A DNA stretch of 64,000 bases from Calliopum simillimum. Its lineage: Eukaryota; Arthropoda; Insecta; Diptera; Lauxaniidae. Under the pieces are notes generated by a model, which saw only the letters and a list, made by a program, of their open reading frames with translations, had not been told where the DNA came from and made no database searches. Below are positions 10,050 through 21,111 of the stretch, one piece after another; within the stretch, counting starts at the first letter, position 1; each line of letters starts with the position of its first letter. The position numbers were made by a program, and so were the translations under genes. The stretch lies in the NCBI GenBank assembly GCA_951812925.1, contig OX638369.1:992001-1056000 (forward strand), read 5' to 3'.

Positions 10050-10792
10050 TTACCTTACTGCAAAAGGCAAAGATCAAAAAGTATGGATGTCAATTCACCA
10101 AGTCGGATTTGAAAGTGCAGAAAACATTCTTAAAAAACCATATCTAACGAAGGATTAAAATAGCAAGCCTTAAAAATAATTTCAATATCAAGCGTACAAT
10201 TTGTATTAGCGAAAGGTCTAATTAAGTGTTCTATTACATATGGGCTAATCCTGCGTTGCGAACGTTACATTCGTACGTATATTTTTAAATCCTGAAGGCG
10301 CTCTGAGAAGACCAAGGAGAGAAAGGCTAAGCCCGAAATATACAAGAGGAACTGTCTAGTATAGAGGTTGTAGAATCATGGTCTGGGGATGCTTCTCTGC
10401 GCAAGGAATCGGTCCAATTCAAAGTGTTGTAGGCATAATTAATCTAATGATTATAAAGACATACTACAAAATACTATGATGTCATATGCAACTTGGAAAA
10501 TGACACTAAAATGGATATTCCTACATGATAACAACCTTAAGCACATGTCGAAAGTGGTAAAAGATTGGATAAAATGGCAAAATATTAATGTTCATCAATG
10601 CCCCACGGAATCGCCAGATCTAAACCCAATCAAATAGTCAAGTCACGAAAACGCATTGCTTATTATGCAATCAAAAATTTAGAAAACAGGATGAGTTGTT
10701 TAATGAAGTTAAAAAACAGTCACAGGACATTCTACACTCATTTGAAAATAGTTTTATCGCATCTATGCCAAAAAGATGCACTGTTGTTATAA
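10050..10792 (+). pseudogene. Tc1-like transposase relic (catalytic E to K)
   Basis: Scattered blocks of a Tc1-type DDE transposase occur on the plus strand. GVRI/RVMVWGCFSAQGIGP-like sequence is at about 10370-10420. FLHDNNLKHMSKVVKDW with the second aspartate is at about 10520-10575. TESPDLNPIK is at about 10605-10635. Tc1 proteins have glutamate after NPI; here AAA gives lysine, followed at once by TAG. Upstream blocks are interrupted by stops and frame changes. The relic ends where FBX copy 1 begins. No TIR could be paired with it. Confidence 0.75.
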
Positions 10793-10812
10793 AAATAGGG
10801 GTTATTTCATTA

Positions 10813-12803
10813 AATGAATGGGTTTATTTGAAAGTGGAATAAGTCCAATTCCGGAAAAATTGAGTTTATGGTAGTTATAGCTAGCTATATATGTCCTCTT
10901 TTTATATTGAAAATTACAGACTCGTCAGACCACGATTTCATCAAAAATTACTCAAAAGAACTTTTCATGAAAAGCATTTTTACAAAAATGATTTTTTTGA
11001 AAGTGGAATAAGTCCATTTTTTCACCTACTGCTATGCAGAAAATTTTGCTTTTAAATCAATTTAAAAATATTGACAAGCGTTACTAAACCAGTGTTAAGT
11101 GTTTACCACTGTAAATATATCAAATTTTATTATGCTGTAAAAATTTTTACAAGTGTAATAGAAAATAGTTGAGTTTTTTTGGTCTGAATGGACTTATTCC
11201 ACTTATTCCATTTTTACTCACAAAATATTTTGTAAATTAAAGCAAAGGAAAATTAAAACTTAGAAAAATTTTACTTTAAAAACTGTTGTTGTTTCTTTTC
11301 TTTTCTTTTTGCTCAAGTAGGGCTCTGAAAATTAGTTACAACAACAACAAAAACAAAAAGTTCTTGTCGGACCTACTTTCGGAGACATAGCTATGGGAAG
11401 ATTGAGATATATCTTTTATAAAAATTATTATAAGTAGGGAACTCCTGAAAGAATTTTAATAATATTAGTGTCATACGAAAAACATGTTAATTTGCTACAA
11501 AATTGACCTACAAAAAATTTTTATCCGAGTCTTGGTTTTAGAGATATTGCAAATTTTCAGAAATTTTGACCATTTATTTTTAAAAAAGCACTATTTTTCC
11601 AAAAACTGTATCATTAATGTATAGTTTTAGTAACATATTATAAAAGCTCAATTTATTACCTTCCATTTGACATGTAATTTGTACTTGATTTCTTGCATTA
11701 CTTATTTTTTATAGGAAAACAAAAAAGTATGTTATTGGAAAACATCGAAAGAGTCTACAGGAATCGGAATTAATCGAAAGCTATCTAAAAACATCGTTAG
11801 TTCTGTTCTTATTGCTGTTATTTTTGTAGTTGGTATTATTGTTGTTCTTGTAATGTTTTGCTTAATTTCATGAAAATTTCTTTGGTTCACTTTTTTGTTT
11901 TCCTTTAAAAAAATATGGCAATGCAGGAAATCAGGTACAAATTACATGTCAAATGAAAGCAAATAAATTGGGCTTTTATAATATGTTACTAAAACTAAGC
12001 ATTAATGATACTGTTTTTGGAAAAATAGTGGTTTAAAAAAAAAAATGGTCAAAATTTCTGAAAATTTGCAATATCTCTAAAACCACGGCTCGGATTAAAA
12101 TTTTTTGTAGTTTGATTTTGTGGCAAGTTAACATATCTTTCGTATGACACTAATATTATTAAAATCCTTTCAGGGGTTCCCAACTTATAATAATTTTTAT
12201 AAAAGATATATCTCAATCTTCCGATGGCTATGTGTCCGAAAGTAGGTCCGACAAGAACTTTTTGTTTTTGTTGTTGTTGTAACTAATTTTCAGAGCCCTA
12301 CTTGAGCAAAAAGAAAAGAAAAGAAACAACAACAGTTTTTAAAGTAAAATTTTTCTAAGTTTTAATTTTCCTTTGCTTTAATTTACAAAATCTTTTGTGA
12401 GTAAAAATGGAATAAAGCGAGAAACACATAGAAAGTATGCATGCATCAAGAATTGTCAAATTGAAGTCAAATACATGTCTGCTTATGAGAGCGCCCAGAT
12501 AGAAAGTATGCTTCGAGCATACTGTGTGTTTCTCGCTTAAGTCATACAAAAGTATAACAAATTTTAAAATTTATTATAAATGAAAGTGGAATAAGTCCAT
12601 TCAGACCAAAAAAACTCAACTATTTTCTATTACACTTGTAAAAATTTTTACAGCATAATAAAATTTGATAAATTTACAGTGGTAAACACTTAACACCGGT
12701 TTAGTAACGCTTGCCAATATTTTTAAATTGAGTCGTTCGCAAATCCTTTAATATCTCAGTTTATGAAAAAGTGGACTTAATCCACTTTCAAAAAAATTCA
12801 TTC
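10813..12803. mobile_element. FBX palindromic element, copy 1
   Basis: The outer ends share GAATGGGTTT and TTTGAAAGTGGAATAAGTCC in opposite orientation. From about 11040 to 11700 the sequence is repeated in inverse from about 11925 to 12800, so most of the 2 kb can fold on itself around a loop of roughly 220 bp. The left end has a second, internal copy of the GAAAGTGGAATAAGTCC motif at about 10997. No protein is encoded. A 122-bp MITE is inserted in the right arm. Two further copies lie at 56.2-62.45 kb and 62.47-63.55 kb. Confidence 0.88.
12416..12537. mobile_element. 122-bp MITE in the right arm of FBX copy 1
   Basis: The ends are AGCGAGAAACACA, with a near-perfect complement at the right. 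The flanks are TAA (12413-12415 and 12538-12540). FBX copy 2 reads GGAATAAATCATAC at this point without interruption, which confirms a 3-bp TAA duplication. TAA duplications suggest a PIF/Harbinger-type MITE. Confidence 0.8.
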
Positions 12804-13439
12804 AAATATTGATATTTTTAGTTTTTAATTCTTAATTTAGATAAATACACACAAAAAAAAAGTAGTAATGCCAACAATTTTATACTTAATCCCAACAACT
12901 TTTGTTGGTCATTTCATGCCCAACAGTTTTGCGCTTTTGAAGCAAGAGCGATAAAACTGTTGATTTCACAAATAGCAAACTCTTCATTTAACAACTTTCG
13001 TATTTGCCCCAAAATGTACAATGAAAATGTTAATAATCAAAAGTGAAGACTGTTGGCGGAAAAACTTAACTTTTAAACTAACTATGGATTAAAAGTTCTT
13101 GTGACGAGAGTGATTCCATTTGAACCAAGAGTGAAATCTTTGAATCCTTAAGAACCGAAATACTTGACCGAAAAGTGAAATACTCTTGTTTTAAAAGCGA
13201 AAGTACTTGAGAATTCAACAGTAAAAGTTGTTGACATAAAAATGTTTTTTTTTTGCCTCATTATTCAAATAAAAACACCAAATTATTTAAAATTTTATTT
13301 TTATTTATTGTTCATAAATTAAAAAATATACTTAGTGCTTATTTGAACTAAAAAATAAATTATATCCTTAAAACACTTTCTGTGGTATTCAAAACAAACT
13401 TGTCTGGTGGCAAAAAAACATTTTCAATAGTTTAATACA

Positions 13440-14345
13440 ATATGAATCGCAAGATCCTAAAACAATATGGATTGATATTTGAGCCGTTCAAAATGACAAT
13501 GGTGCAACTCCAAAACGAGGCAAAAGTAATGGTTAAGCATGAGATTAATTTACTTATAATTTTTAATTTAAGTTCAGCGGTCCAAAACAGACTGCTTACG
13601 CGTCCAATTTTGTCCTCGTTAGAAAATAAATTTCAAAATTATAATGTGAAGCTTTTCATAAAATTTCAAGCCACCAGAGCCTTTGCAGTCTTCAAGTGTC
13701 TGTGAAATTTTATGAAGTCTTTTACTTTTTTTTTGTCGAGCGCAAACTAGGAGAAAAAACACAATAGACTTGATTTAAAGTGTTTGTCTTTATTCCTTTA
13801 GGGTAAGCAGCCGAATAATCTTAACATAGATTTACATTTTATGCTTTGCCTTCGTTACTTGCGATTTCGAAAGTAATTTCGAAAGTGCTAGCAACAAAAC
13901 ATGCCAACTAAAAGAGAGCGCAACTAAACTAAAATTTACATAGTTGTTCTATTTTCCAATATGATTTCGAATTACAGTTGCGGCTCAAATATTACGAAAG
14001 AATTAAATAGGAAACATTAAATAAATGGTTTTTAAAATTAATTATAAGTCCAAGTAGGCAAACAAAATATAATTTAAGTATAATATCAATACAATTTAGT
14101 ATTCAAAAATGATGCACGCTACAATGGCATATAAATTATGTGATTGGTTATTTGTTCGATATCATTTTTTCAACTTAATTTTAACAATTTCATATCATTA
14201 AGTAAATTTTTTGTTTGAACAGAAATCAATTTTATTCATCCCTAACAAAATGTCAGCCAACTATTACTATGACATTACTTTTGCTTCGTTTTGGAGTTGC
14301 ACCATTGTCATTTTGTACGGCTCATTCGTTAGAAAGTTTTGTGTG
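13440..14345. repeat. Diverged inverted-repeat pair related to the 19.9-21.1 kb element
   Basis: About 51 bp at 13479-13530 (ending in CAAAAGTAATG) is repeated in inverse at 14272-14322 with about two differences. The adjacent words CAATTTTATT, AGCCAA and ATGACATTACTTTTG at 14225-14285 also occur at 20500-20550 and 20855-20910. This suggests an older copy of the same long-TIR family. Short frames here look random. Confidence 0.55.
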
Positions 14346-14689
14346 TGTTTCTTGACTAATTACAGTATGTCAAGAAATGCTTTTCACATTGAAAATAAAT
14401 TCATATTTTTAACTTATTAAGCAAAAAAAACCTACTTCTTACATTTTTGCCAAACTTTTTTTCATGAATAATAGTTGCTTACCATATTAAGAAAGGATTC
14501 GTGAAAAAAAATTGGCAAATTCAATGTCAAATAAAGAAAAAATCAACAAAATCAAATCATACTCGATTTTTGAAGTGTCAAGAATTGCTTTTCACAAATA
14601 AAAAGAAATGTTTTTATATTAAATTTTTAGTATCTTCCTTGCTTACAGCCATCTTTGAATGACCACCATAAGCATCTACCACACATTGT

Positions 14690-15169
14690 AGACGTTTTCA
14701 CATAGAGGAACCATCTTTTTCAGGTTGTAATTACTCGGCCTTTTCCAATATTGTATTTTCAAATGTAGTTTGGTATTTGGTTGTCATTTAACGACCTTTT
14801 TCTTTAAATAGACCCACAAATTTTCGATAGGATTATTGTCGGAACTTTGGACTAATGCATCCATCACTTTCCCACAGTTAAACTCAAGCCACATTCGCAC
14901 CATAGCCGCTTATGCTTTCGATCATTACTCTCATAGAATTTTAAATGGGGTTTTCAGTCCGCGATAAACCCAAATTGTCAAGTTTTTTAATGTGAAATGG
15001 TTAGATACTCATTCGAGTTTATGGTTGTGGCCTTAAAAAATAAGTTCCTACCCCTCTGCCACCTCCAAGTCATAATACTAAATTTAACAATTTCAACAGT
15101 CGGAATAATGTTGCAATGTTTTGCCTTTCTCCACACTATAGCAGGTCCATCGTTGCAAAACCACATCAT
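14690..15169 (-). pseudogene. Tc1 transposase C-terminal fragment, left arm
   Basis: This is the minus-strand mirror of the fragment at 15187-15673. NIIPTVEIVKFSIMTWRWQRG corresponds to the conserved Tc1 stretch before the second catalytic aspartate. A frame break follows, then the NPIENLW motif. Truncated at its 5' side by the palindrome centre. Confidence 0.75.
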
Positions 15170-15186
15170 ACTCGTTCTATCAGAGA

Positions 15187-15673
15187 ATATGACATCGTAT
15201 TATAACGATAGACTGACTATAGTGTGCCAAAAGGCGTTAAAATCGTTAGAAAACTGCAACATTATTCCGACTGTTAAAATTGTTAAATTTAGTATTATGA
15301 CTTGGAAGTGGCAGAGGGGTAGGAACTTATTTTTTAAGGCCACAACCATAAACTCGAATGAGTATCTAACCATTTCACATTAAAAAACTTGACAATTTGG
15401 GTTTATCGCGGACTGAAAACCCCATTTAAAATTCTATGAGAGTAATGATCGAAAGCATAAGCGGCTATGGTGCGAATGTGGCTTGAGTTTAACTGTGGGA
15501 AAGTGATGGATGCATTAGTCCAAAGTTCCGACAATAATCCTATCGAAAATTTGTGGGTCTATTTAAAGAAAAAGGTCGTTAAAAGACAACCAAATACCAA
15601 ACTACATTTGAAAATACAATATTGGAAAAGGCCGAGTAATTACAACCTGAAAAAGATGGTTCCTTCTATGTGA
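15187..15673 (+). pseudogene. Tc1 transposase C-terminal fragment, right arm
   Basis: A DDE transposase fragment. The first block (to 15383) contains NIIPTVKIVKFSIMTW. The second block (15467-15673) contains RMWLEFNCGKVMDALVQ and SSDNNPIENLWVYLKKKV, where the catalytic glutamate follows NPI as in Tc1. The N-terminal DNA-binding half and the first aspartate are absent, and the two blocks are in different frames. It could not make an active enzyme. Confidence 0.8.
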
Positions 15674-17006
15674 AAACGTCTACAATGTGTGGTAGATGCT
15701 TATGGTGGTCATTCAAAGATGGCTGTAAGCAAGGAAGATACTAAAAATTTAATATAAAAACATTTCTTTTTATTTGTGAAAAGCAATTCTTGACACTTCA
15801 AAAATCGAGTATGATTTGTTTTTGTTGATTTTTTCTTTATTTGACATTGAATTTGCCAATTTTTTTTCACGAATCCTTTCTTAATATGGTAAGCAACTAT
15901 TATTCATGAAAAAAAGTTTGGCAAAAATGTAAGCAGTAGGTTTTTTTTGCTTAATAAGTTAAAAATATGAATTTATTTTCAATGTGAAAAGCATTTCTTG
16001 ACAAACTGTATGTAAATTTCGTTAATAGTTTGGTAAAATATTTTCAAAATGATTATAATTAAATACATTTTTCCATTTGACGTAACGGTTTTTCTTATAA
16101 ATAATCCCTTTGTAAGTCAAGGAATCTACTCTTTGTCGGTTGTATAATTTGTACAGAGGTTCGAATAGTAAGAAAGTTGAGTCAAATCAACATCTATAAT
16201 ATTTTTTAGTTGTGAACAATCAGTTTGAAAAAAATTATTTTCAATACAATTGAGCGAAAATTCAAGGCTATGTTTTACAGCTAAAGTGTAAGGCACATTT
16301 CTTCGCGAATTATTTACATGAGCATATCTTTTGTATTTGAGCAAATACGGTTTTGCAAAATGAGCAAATATGTGAGTTATTTTTTACAAAGATTTCTTTA
16401 ATTGATATTTAATTTACTTAATATATTCTGTATTTTTGGAATTTTTTCATTGGACGGTATTTCATAAAATAATTCTTGTAAAAAAATCCACACATAATTG
16501 CTCTTTGGTGAAAATTCTAAATTAAAAACAAAGCATGTTTTGATTACAAAGTGCACAGCACGTAGTAGAGAAGGCACTTTATAGAGTAACCCATCAAAAT
16601 AAACATAAAATGCAGTTAAGAGAGCAATTGACTCTCCAATAACAAAGACTTTTGGTTGTATTTTCAAACCTTCTTCAAGCGGAACTCCGTTTAATTCGTC
16701 CTCTTTTGGTTTAAAGTTATTCAAGTTGACTAAGTGGACTATCATATCGTTTTGAGCGTCTGATATTGATGGCTAACAGCTTCTAGAGGTGCGAGGCGGC
16801 AATATAACCGCATGTAAAAAATTAAAAAAATAAAAATGTCTTGAATCTGAAATAAATAAAATAAACAATTTAAAATAGTAACCTAAAATACGAAATCATG
16901 AAAAGATACTTAAGGTTTTTAAATATTTACCTTTAAACAGTTCTGAAGATTGCATAGCTTCGAAGTTTATTTTTATTTTATTTTGTCTTTTACATATAAT
17001 TTAAAA

Positions 17007-18379
17007 CTAGTAAGGGTGGTATCTTTGGCCTGGCCAAAAACTAAATACACTGCATTTCAAGTATATTATTAGGAGATTATAAGAACAAATTGCTTATATG
17101 GGAAGTGCCATGCCCTCTCCTCCGAGCTTACCTTGATTTTGCGTAGAGCTTGCATTTACTGTTCTGAGTGTTTGAGTAAAATTCAGTTAGGTTTTCTTAA
17201 AAAAATCTTTCAGTTTAGCATTTTGAAACTTTTGCTTATATGGGAGGTGCCACGCTCTCTAATCCTACTTCGCCTACTTTAAGCTCAGAGTCTACAATTA
17301 ATGTTCTTCGTATTTGAGTAAAATTTGGTTGGATTATCTCAAAAAACACTTTCATTAAAATTTTGAAACTTTTGCTTATATGGAAGGTGCCACGCCCTCT
17401 TGTCCGAGTTAACCTAGATCTTGCGTATAGCTTGCATTTATAGCTTTGAGTGTTTGAGTGTAATTTGGTTGAGTTATCTCAAAAAACGCTTTCCGTATAA
17501 CATTTTTAAACTTTTGTTTGTATGGGAGGTGCCACGCCCTCTAGTTCGAATTCGCCTAGTTGTTGCTCAGACCTTACTTACTTTCTCTAGTATTTATGTG
17601 TATTTTGCTTTTGTTATTGCAAATAATTCTCTTATTATTGCATTTTGAATATGGCTGACTTCCTAAACTAAAGTTGCAATGCAACCATGTATTCACATGC
17701 GCAACATTGTTACAAATGTTGCTTTGTCAAACTTTGACGTTGCATTTTTCAGTAATAAAGGAACACAAAAATTGCTCGAGGTGGTTGTTGTGTTGTTAAA
17801 ATGAAATGTTAAAACATTATTTAAAAACATGCTTAAAATATTATAAAACTAAAATTCACTACTTACTTTATTTCATCCATATTACTTCGCGCCAAATTTT
17901 AAGCAACAATATTAAAATTGATGCGCTAGTTGCGCAGCTGTTGTGTAGTAAAAAGAGTTGCCGTTCAAAAAGGAACATATGACATTGTCAAAAATGTTGC
18001 TACTTTATTTAGGAACCGAATGCATTGCAGTGTTGCATTGCAACCTTAGTTTAGGAAGTCAGGCTATATTTTTTTTATGGGCGGTAGGCGTGTCCGTTGA
18101 CCGATTTTGCTCATTTTCAATCCCCCGAGCTTACTTTTACGACGGAGGCAGAATACCAAATTTCATTGAATTATCTTGCTTAGTTTTTCCATAAAATGTA
18201 TTTCCACACACACCCAGCCACCCTGCCAGCCAGCCAGCCAGACAGACGGACATGGCTATATCGACTCATGAGGTGACGCTGATCAAGAATATATATACTT
18301 TTCCATACCTGCCACGCCTCTTTCTCTGCGTTACAAACGGAAGGACAAAGTGAATATACCCTGGGTGTAGGGTATAAAA
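17007..18379 (-). mobile_element. DINE-1-like element, copy B (reverse), with MITE insert
   Basis: In reverse orientation it has CTAG (17007-17010), the hairpin TTTGGCCTGGCCAAA, four GGCGTGGCACC-type tandem units, a short CTGG tract and the TACACCCAGGG start near 18379. It interrupts the minus-strand gene at 16398-19079. The MITE at 17653-18064 is inserted in it. Confidence 0.85.
17653..18064. mobile_element. 412-bp MITE inside DINE-1-like copy B
   Basis: The terminal inverted repeats are G(G/C)CTGACTTCCTAAACTAA, continuing to GTTGCAATGCAAC. TAT occurs at both junctions (17650-17652, 18065-18067). Removing the element and one TAT restores GAATATATTTTTT, as in copies A, E and F. No coding capacity; superfamily not assigned. 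Confidence 0.8.
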
Positions 18380-19640
18380 ATTTTCGTTGAAATTTTAGGG
18401 ACTTTAGATGAAGAGCTCGCAGAATCTTCGGCAAAATCATGTGTATTCGTTTCGGTGGAAATTTTTGTCTGTAGATGAGGAGCTTGCAGAAACTTTACAC
18501 TTGTACACCATGCTAAAATATCGATCGTAGATTTCCCCTGACGGGCTCTTTTTATTTTCTCGTGGAATATAGTATGTCAACACATTTTCTGTTGGAAACA
18601 AGTGAACAATTTCTTCAGCTACTTTTGACATCATTTTTGGGTTCATTTTAATATTTTTGATGAAAAAGTGATCTATAATTATTCGAATAGTATTCGTTTG
18701 ATCGATCTCTTCAAGCGTGTTTTTAGTTTTATACTTCCCGTCACGGTTTTTTCTAAAATTTCCTCTATATTAAAATCTGATACCGATGATGGTGACTCTT
18801 GGCACTTCAACCAATCAGAGACAGTATTTGTCAAAGTTCTGTCACTTCCACAGCAAGACAATAATGTGTACTAAAATTTGTAATTTTGTTATGTGTGACT
18901 GTCAGGGTATTTGAATTACTTACATGATTTTCAGTTCTCCATTTTTGTAGAATATATCTAAATTTAATTTTTTCGGCGATCAATTCCCGTTTGTTAAAAA
19001 TCTCGTCAATATCGTGACGTTCACTGAATTTATTCCACATTGTGTTAATGCATTTATAGATGCTGCTTATAAGCCCCATTCAATAAATAAATTTAATAAC
19101 TCGTTATCGATTTCAATTATTAAAATTTAATTTTGAACTTCACCTGAATTATTTTCTGAATTCATTTCAGCACTACATTTACTTAAAACCTCAAGCACTT
19201 AAGCAGACTGTCAAGAAATGACGCGTAGCTTTGTTGCGATGAATACTTCCGCTCTTGTTCCAAAATGTAAAAAATGTTAAATTGACTGTGTCGCTTTTGA
19301 TTTTACCGTTATTTTTCTGAAAAATGACAGTTTTTCGTTGTTGGCGTAAAGATAAACTCTTAAATTGAAAGCGAGACTCTCAAAACCAAGTTTTAATAGT
19401 AAATATTCTTGGGGTAACAACTTTTTATTTGTCTTGAGAATAAAGTACTTGTTTTTAAATCAACAGTTTTTTAACTCTTGGCTTAAAAGTGCAACATTTG
19501 AGTTTGAGAACGAAAAGTATTTGAACTAAAGGTTAAATTGTTGGGTTAAAGTTTTTATTCTTGCGACAAATACTTTTTTGTTACAGTTTTTTAAATGCGA
19601 AAAGTATTTGATTTAACTACGTTTATTTTTTTGTGTGTAG

Positions 19641-19869
19641 TTGCAAATGTTTTGCACAGCCAATTCCGATATATTTTTATATTGCACTTCAGTTTTAGTT
19701 TTGTATTAGTGATGTATGGACTTTTTATTTTTGTTTTATAAACAACAATATAAATGACATAAAACCTCATACCAAGCATTTTATTTGCATCTGTTTTAGT
19801 GGCCGAAATTGGTGATTCAGTTTCAAGTGTTTGTGGTTGCAAATGTTTTACACAGCACTGTGTATAGTA
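19641..19869. other. Short spacer with a direct repeat
   Basis: GTTGCAAATGTTTTGCACAGC near 19641 recurs as GTTGCAAATGTTTTACACAGC near 19838, about 197 bp apart. Origin not clear. No gene. Confidence 0.5.
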
Positions 19870-21111
19870 GGGTGAGCCGATTTGGAAACTGACCTCGGCT
19901 ACCCCCTTATGTGAAAGCATATTTAATTTTATGAATATTTGCCCAAGGAACCATACCTCTGCGTTCAACTTTAGTTCGGCGCATTTTCGATCGAAAATTT
20001 TACCTTGCATTTAATATTTATTATATTTTCATACTAAATTTTTAAAATTCTTATAGAGACAAAAGTAATATCATAATATTAATTGGCTTGTATTCTGTCA
20101 GTAATCCATAAAAATGGGTTCTGTTTTTACGAAAAGTTTACTTGATAGTGTTGAATTGATTATTTTTATTCCAAAAAATTATATCGGTCAAATGACCGTT
20201 TTATAATAAACGATTTATATTTTTACATGGACTTTTTGGTATATTGTTCTGTAAAATTAAAAAAAGCGGCAAATTTATTTTCTGAAACTACCACTAGATG
20301 TCGCCTTGGAAAAAAATGAATGTCAGATTCGGCATCCTAGCATCCAAAAACACTTGGGTTGGTGTTTTGATTGAAAAAATCAATGTAAAAATATGACTCG
20401 TTTATTTTGAAATCGGTTATTTGACCGATATAATTTTTCAATAAATATCATCAATTCCACACTATCAAGTAAACTTTCCACAAGAACAAAACCCAATTTT
20501 ATTGATTACTGACAAAACATCAGCCAAAACATATTATGACATTACTTTTGTCTCTACAAGAATTTTGAAAATTTAGCATAAAATTAAATATTAAACGCAA
20601 GATAAAATTTTTAATCGAAAATGCGCCGAACTAAAGTTGAACGTAGAGGTATGGTTTCTTGGGCAAATATTCATAGAATTAAACGAATTTTCAGCCTAGG
20701 TTGGTGCTTTTTTTTAAAAAAATTCATCTAAAAATATGAATCGTTTATTTTGAAAGTCGGTCATAATATTCAACTAAATGCTGGACATCACTTTTTCAAA
20801 TACATATCATCAATTCCACACCATAAAGTAAACTTTCCGTAAGGACAGAACCCAATTTTATTGATCACTAACATAATACCAGCCAAAGCATATTATGACA
20901 TTACTTTTGTCTCCATAAGAATTTTTAAAATTTAGTATGAAAATAAAAAAAATATTAAATGCAAGGTAAAATTTTCGATCAAAAATGCGCCGAACTAAAG
21001 TTGAACGCATAGGTATGGTTCCTTGGGCAAATATTCATAAAATTGAATGAGCTTTCACATAGGGGGGTAGCCGAGGTCGATAAAATTTCGTCCATACAAT
21101 TTGGCCCACCC
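19870..21111. mobile_element. Long-TIR element with a third internal arm
   Basis: The ends are TAGGGTGAGCCGATTTGG and, complemented, TAGGGTGGGCCAAATTG. Inverted similarity runs through CCTCGGCTACCCCC, AATATTTGCCCAAGGAACCA and GTTCAACTTTAGTTCGGCGC for well over 250 bp. A middle segment (about 20420-20690) repeats the same unit in the orientation of the right arm, so the element has one left and two right arms. No protein. Confidence 0.8.

Larger units (their letters stand above)
14363..16008. mobile_element. Tc1-derived 1.65-kb palindrome, TA target
   Basis: The two halves are near-perfect reverse complements about a centre near 15190. Ends are CAGTATGTCAAGAAATGC (left) and CAGTTTGTCAAGAAATGC (right, complemented) between TA sites 14361-14362 and 16009-16010. 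Each arm carries an inner copy of the terminal motif (GTGTCAAGAATTGCTTTTC) about 210 bp inside, in the same orientation. That is the outer/inner IR-DR layout known from some Tc1 elements. Each arm contains the same C-terminal part of a transposase gene, reading outward. Confidence 0.85.
16398..19079 (-). pseudogene. Spliced gene of the 12.8-19.6 kb element, broken by a DINE-1-like insertion
   Basis: Exon 1 (19079-18924) starts MGLISSIYKCINTMW and ends at a consensus donor GTAAGT. The intron is 53 bp with acceptor TTTTAG. Exon 2 (from 18870) contains RTLTNTVSDWLKCQ, then a frameshift at about 18690, then SKVAEEIVHLFPTEN and PSGEIYDRY. Ser-rich sequence follows to the DINE-1-like insertion at 18379. 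Beyond it, about 16957-16980 could be a small exon, and the last open block (16745-16398) contains VFVIGESIALLTAFYVYFDG, FNLEFSP and VWIFLQELF. From memory this resembles an uncharacterised multi-copy arthropod/cnidarian protein family; I cannot name it. Its role is unknown, and a transposon-encoded function is inferred only from position. Confidence 0.5.
12847..19640 (-). mobile_element. Probable ~6.8-kb DNA transposon with ACACACAAAAAA ends
   Basis: ACACACAAAAAAAAAGTAG at 12847 is mirrored by TTTTTTTGTGTGTAG ending at 19640. Both subterminal zones (12870-13250 and 19220-19620) are rich in short repeated words of the type AAGTATTTGA / AAGTACTTGA in both orientations, as is common for transposase-binding ends. 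Between them, on the minus strand, lies a spliced but broken gene. No clear target duplication was found, so the outer limits and the claim that this is one element are inference. Confidence 0.5.

Noticed and set aside
14997..15383. 128-codon plus-strand frame as a gene
   Set aside because: It crosses the centre of a palindrome; only its second half corresponds to transposase, the first half is the mirror strand.
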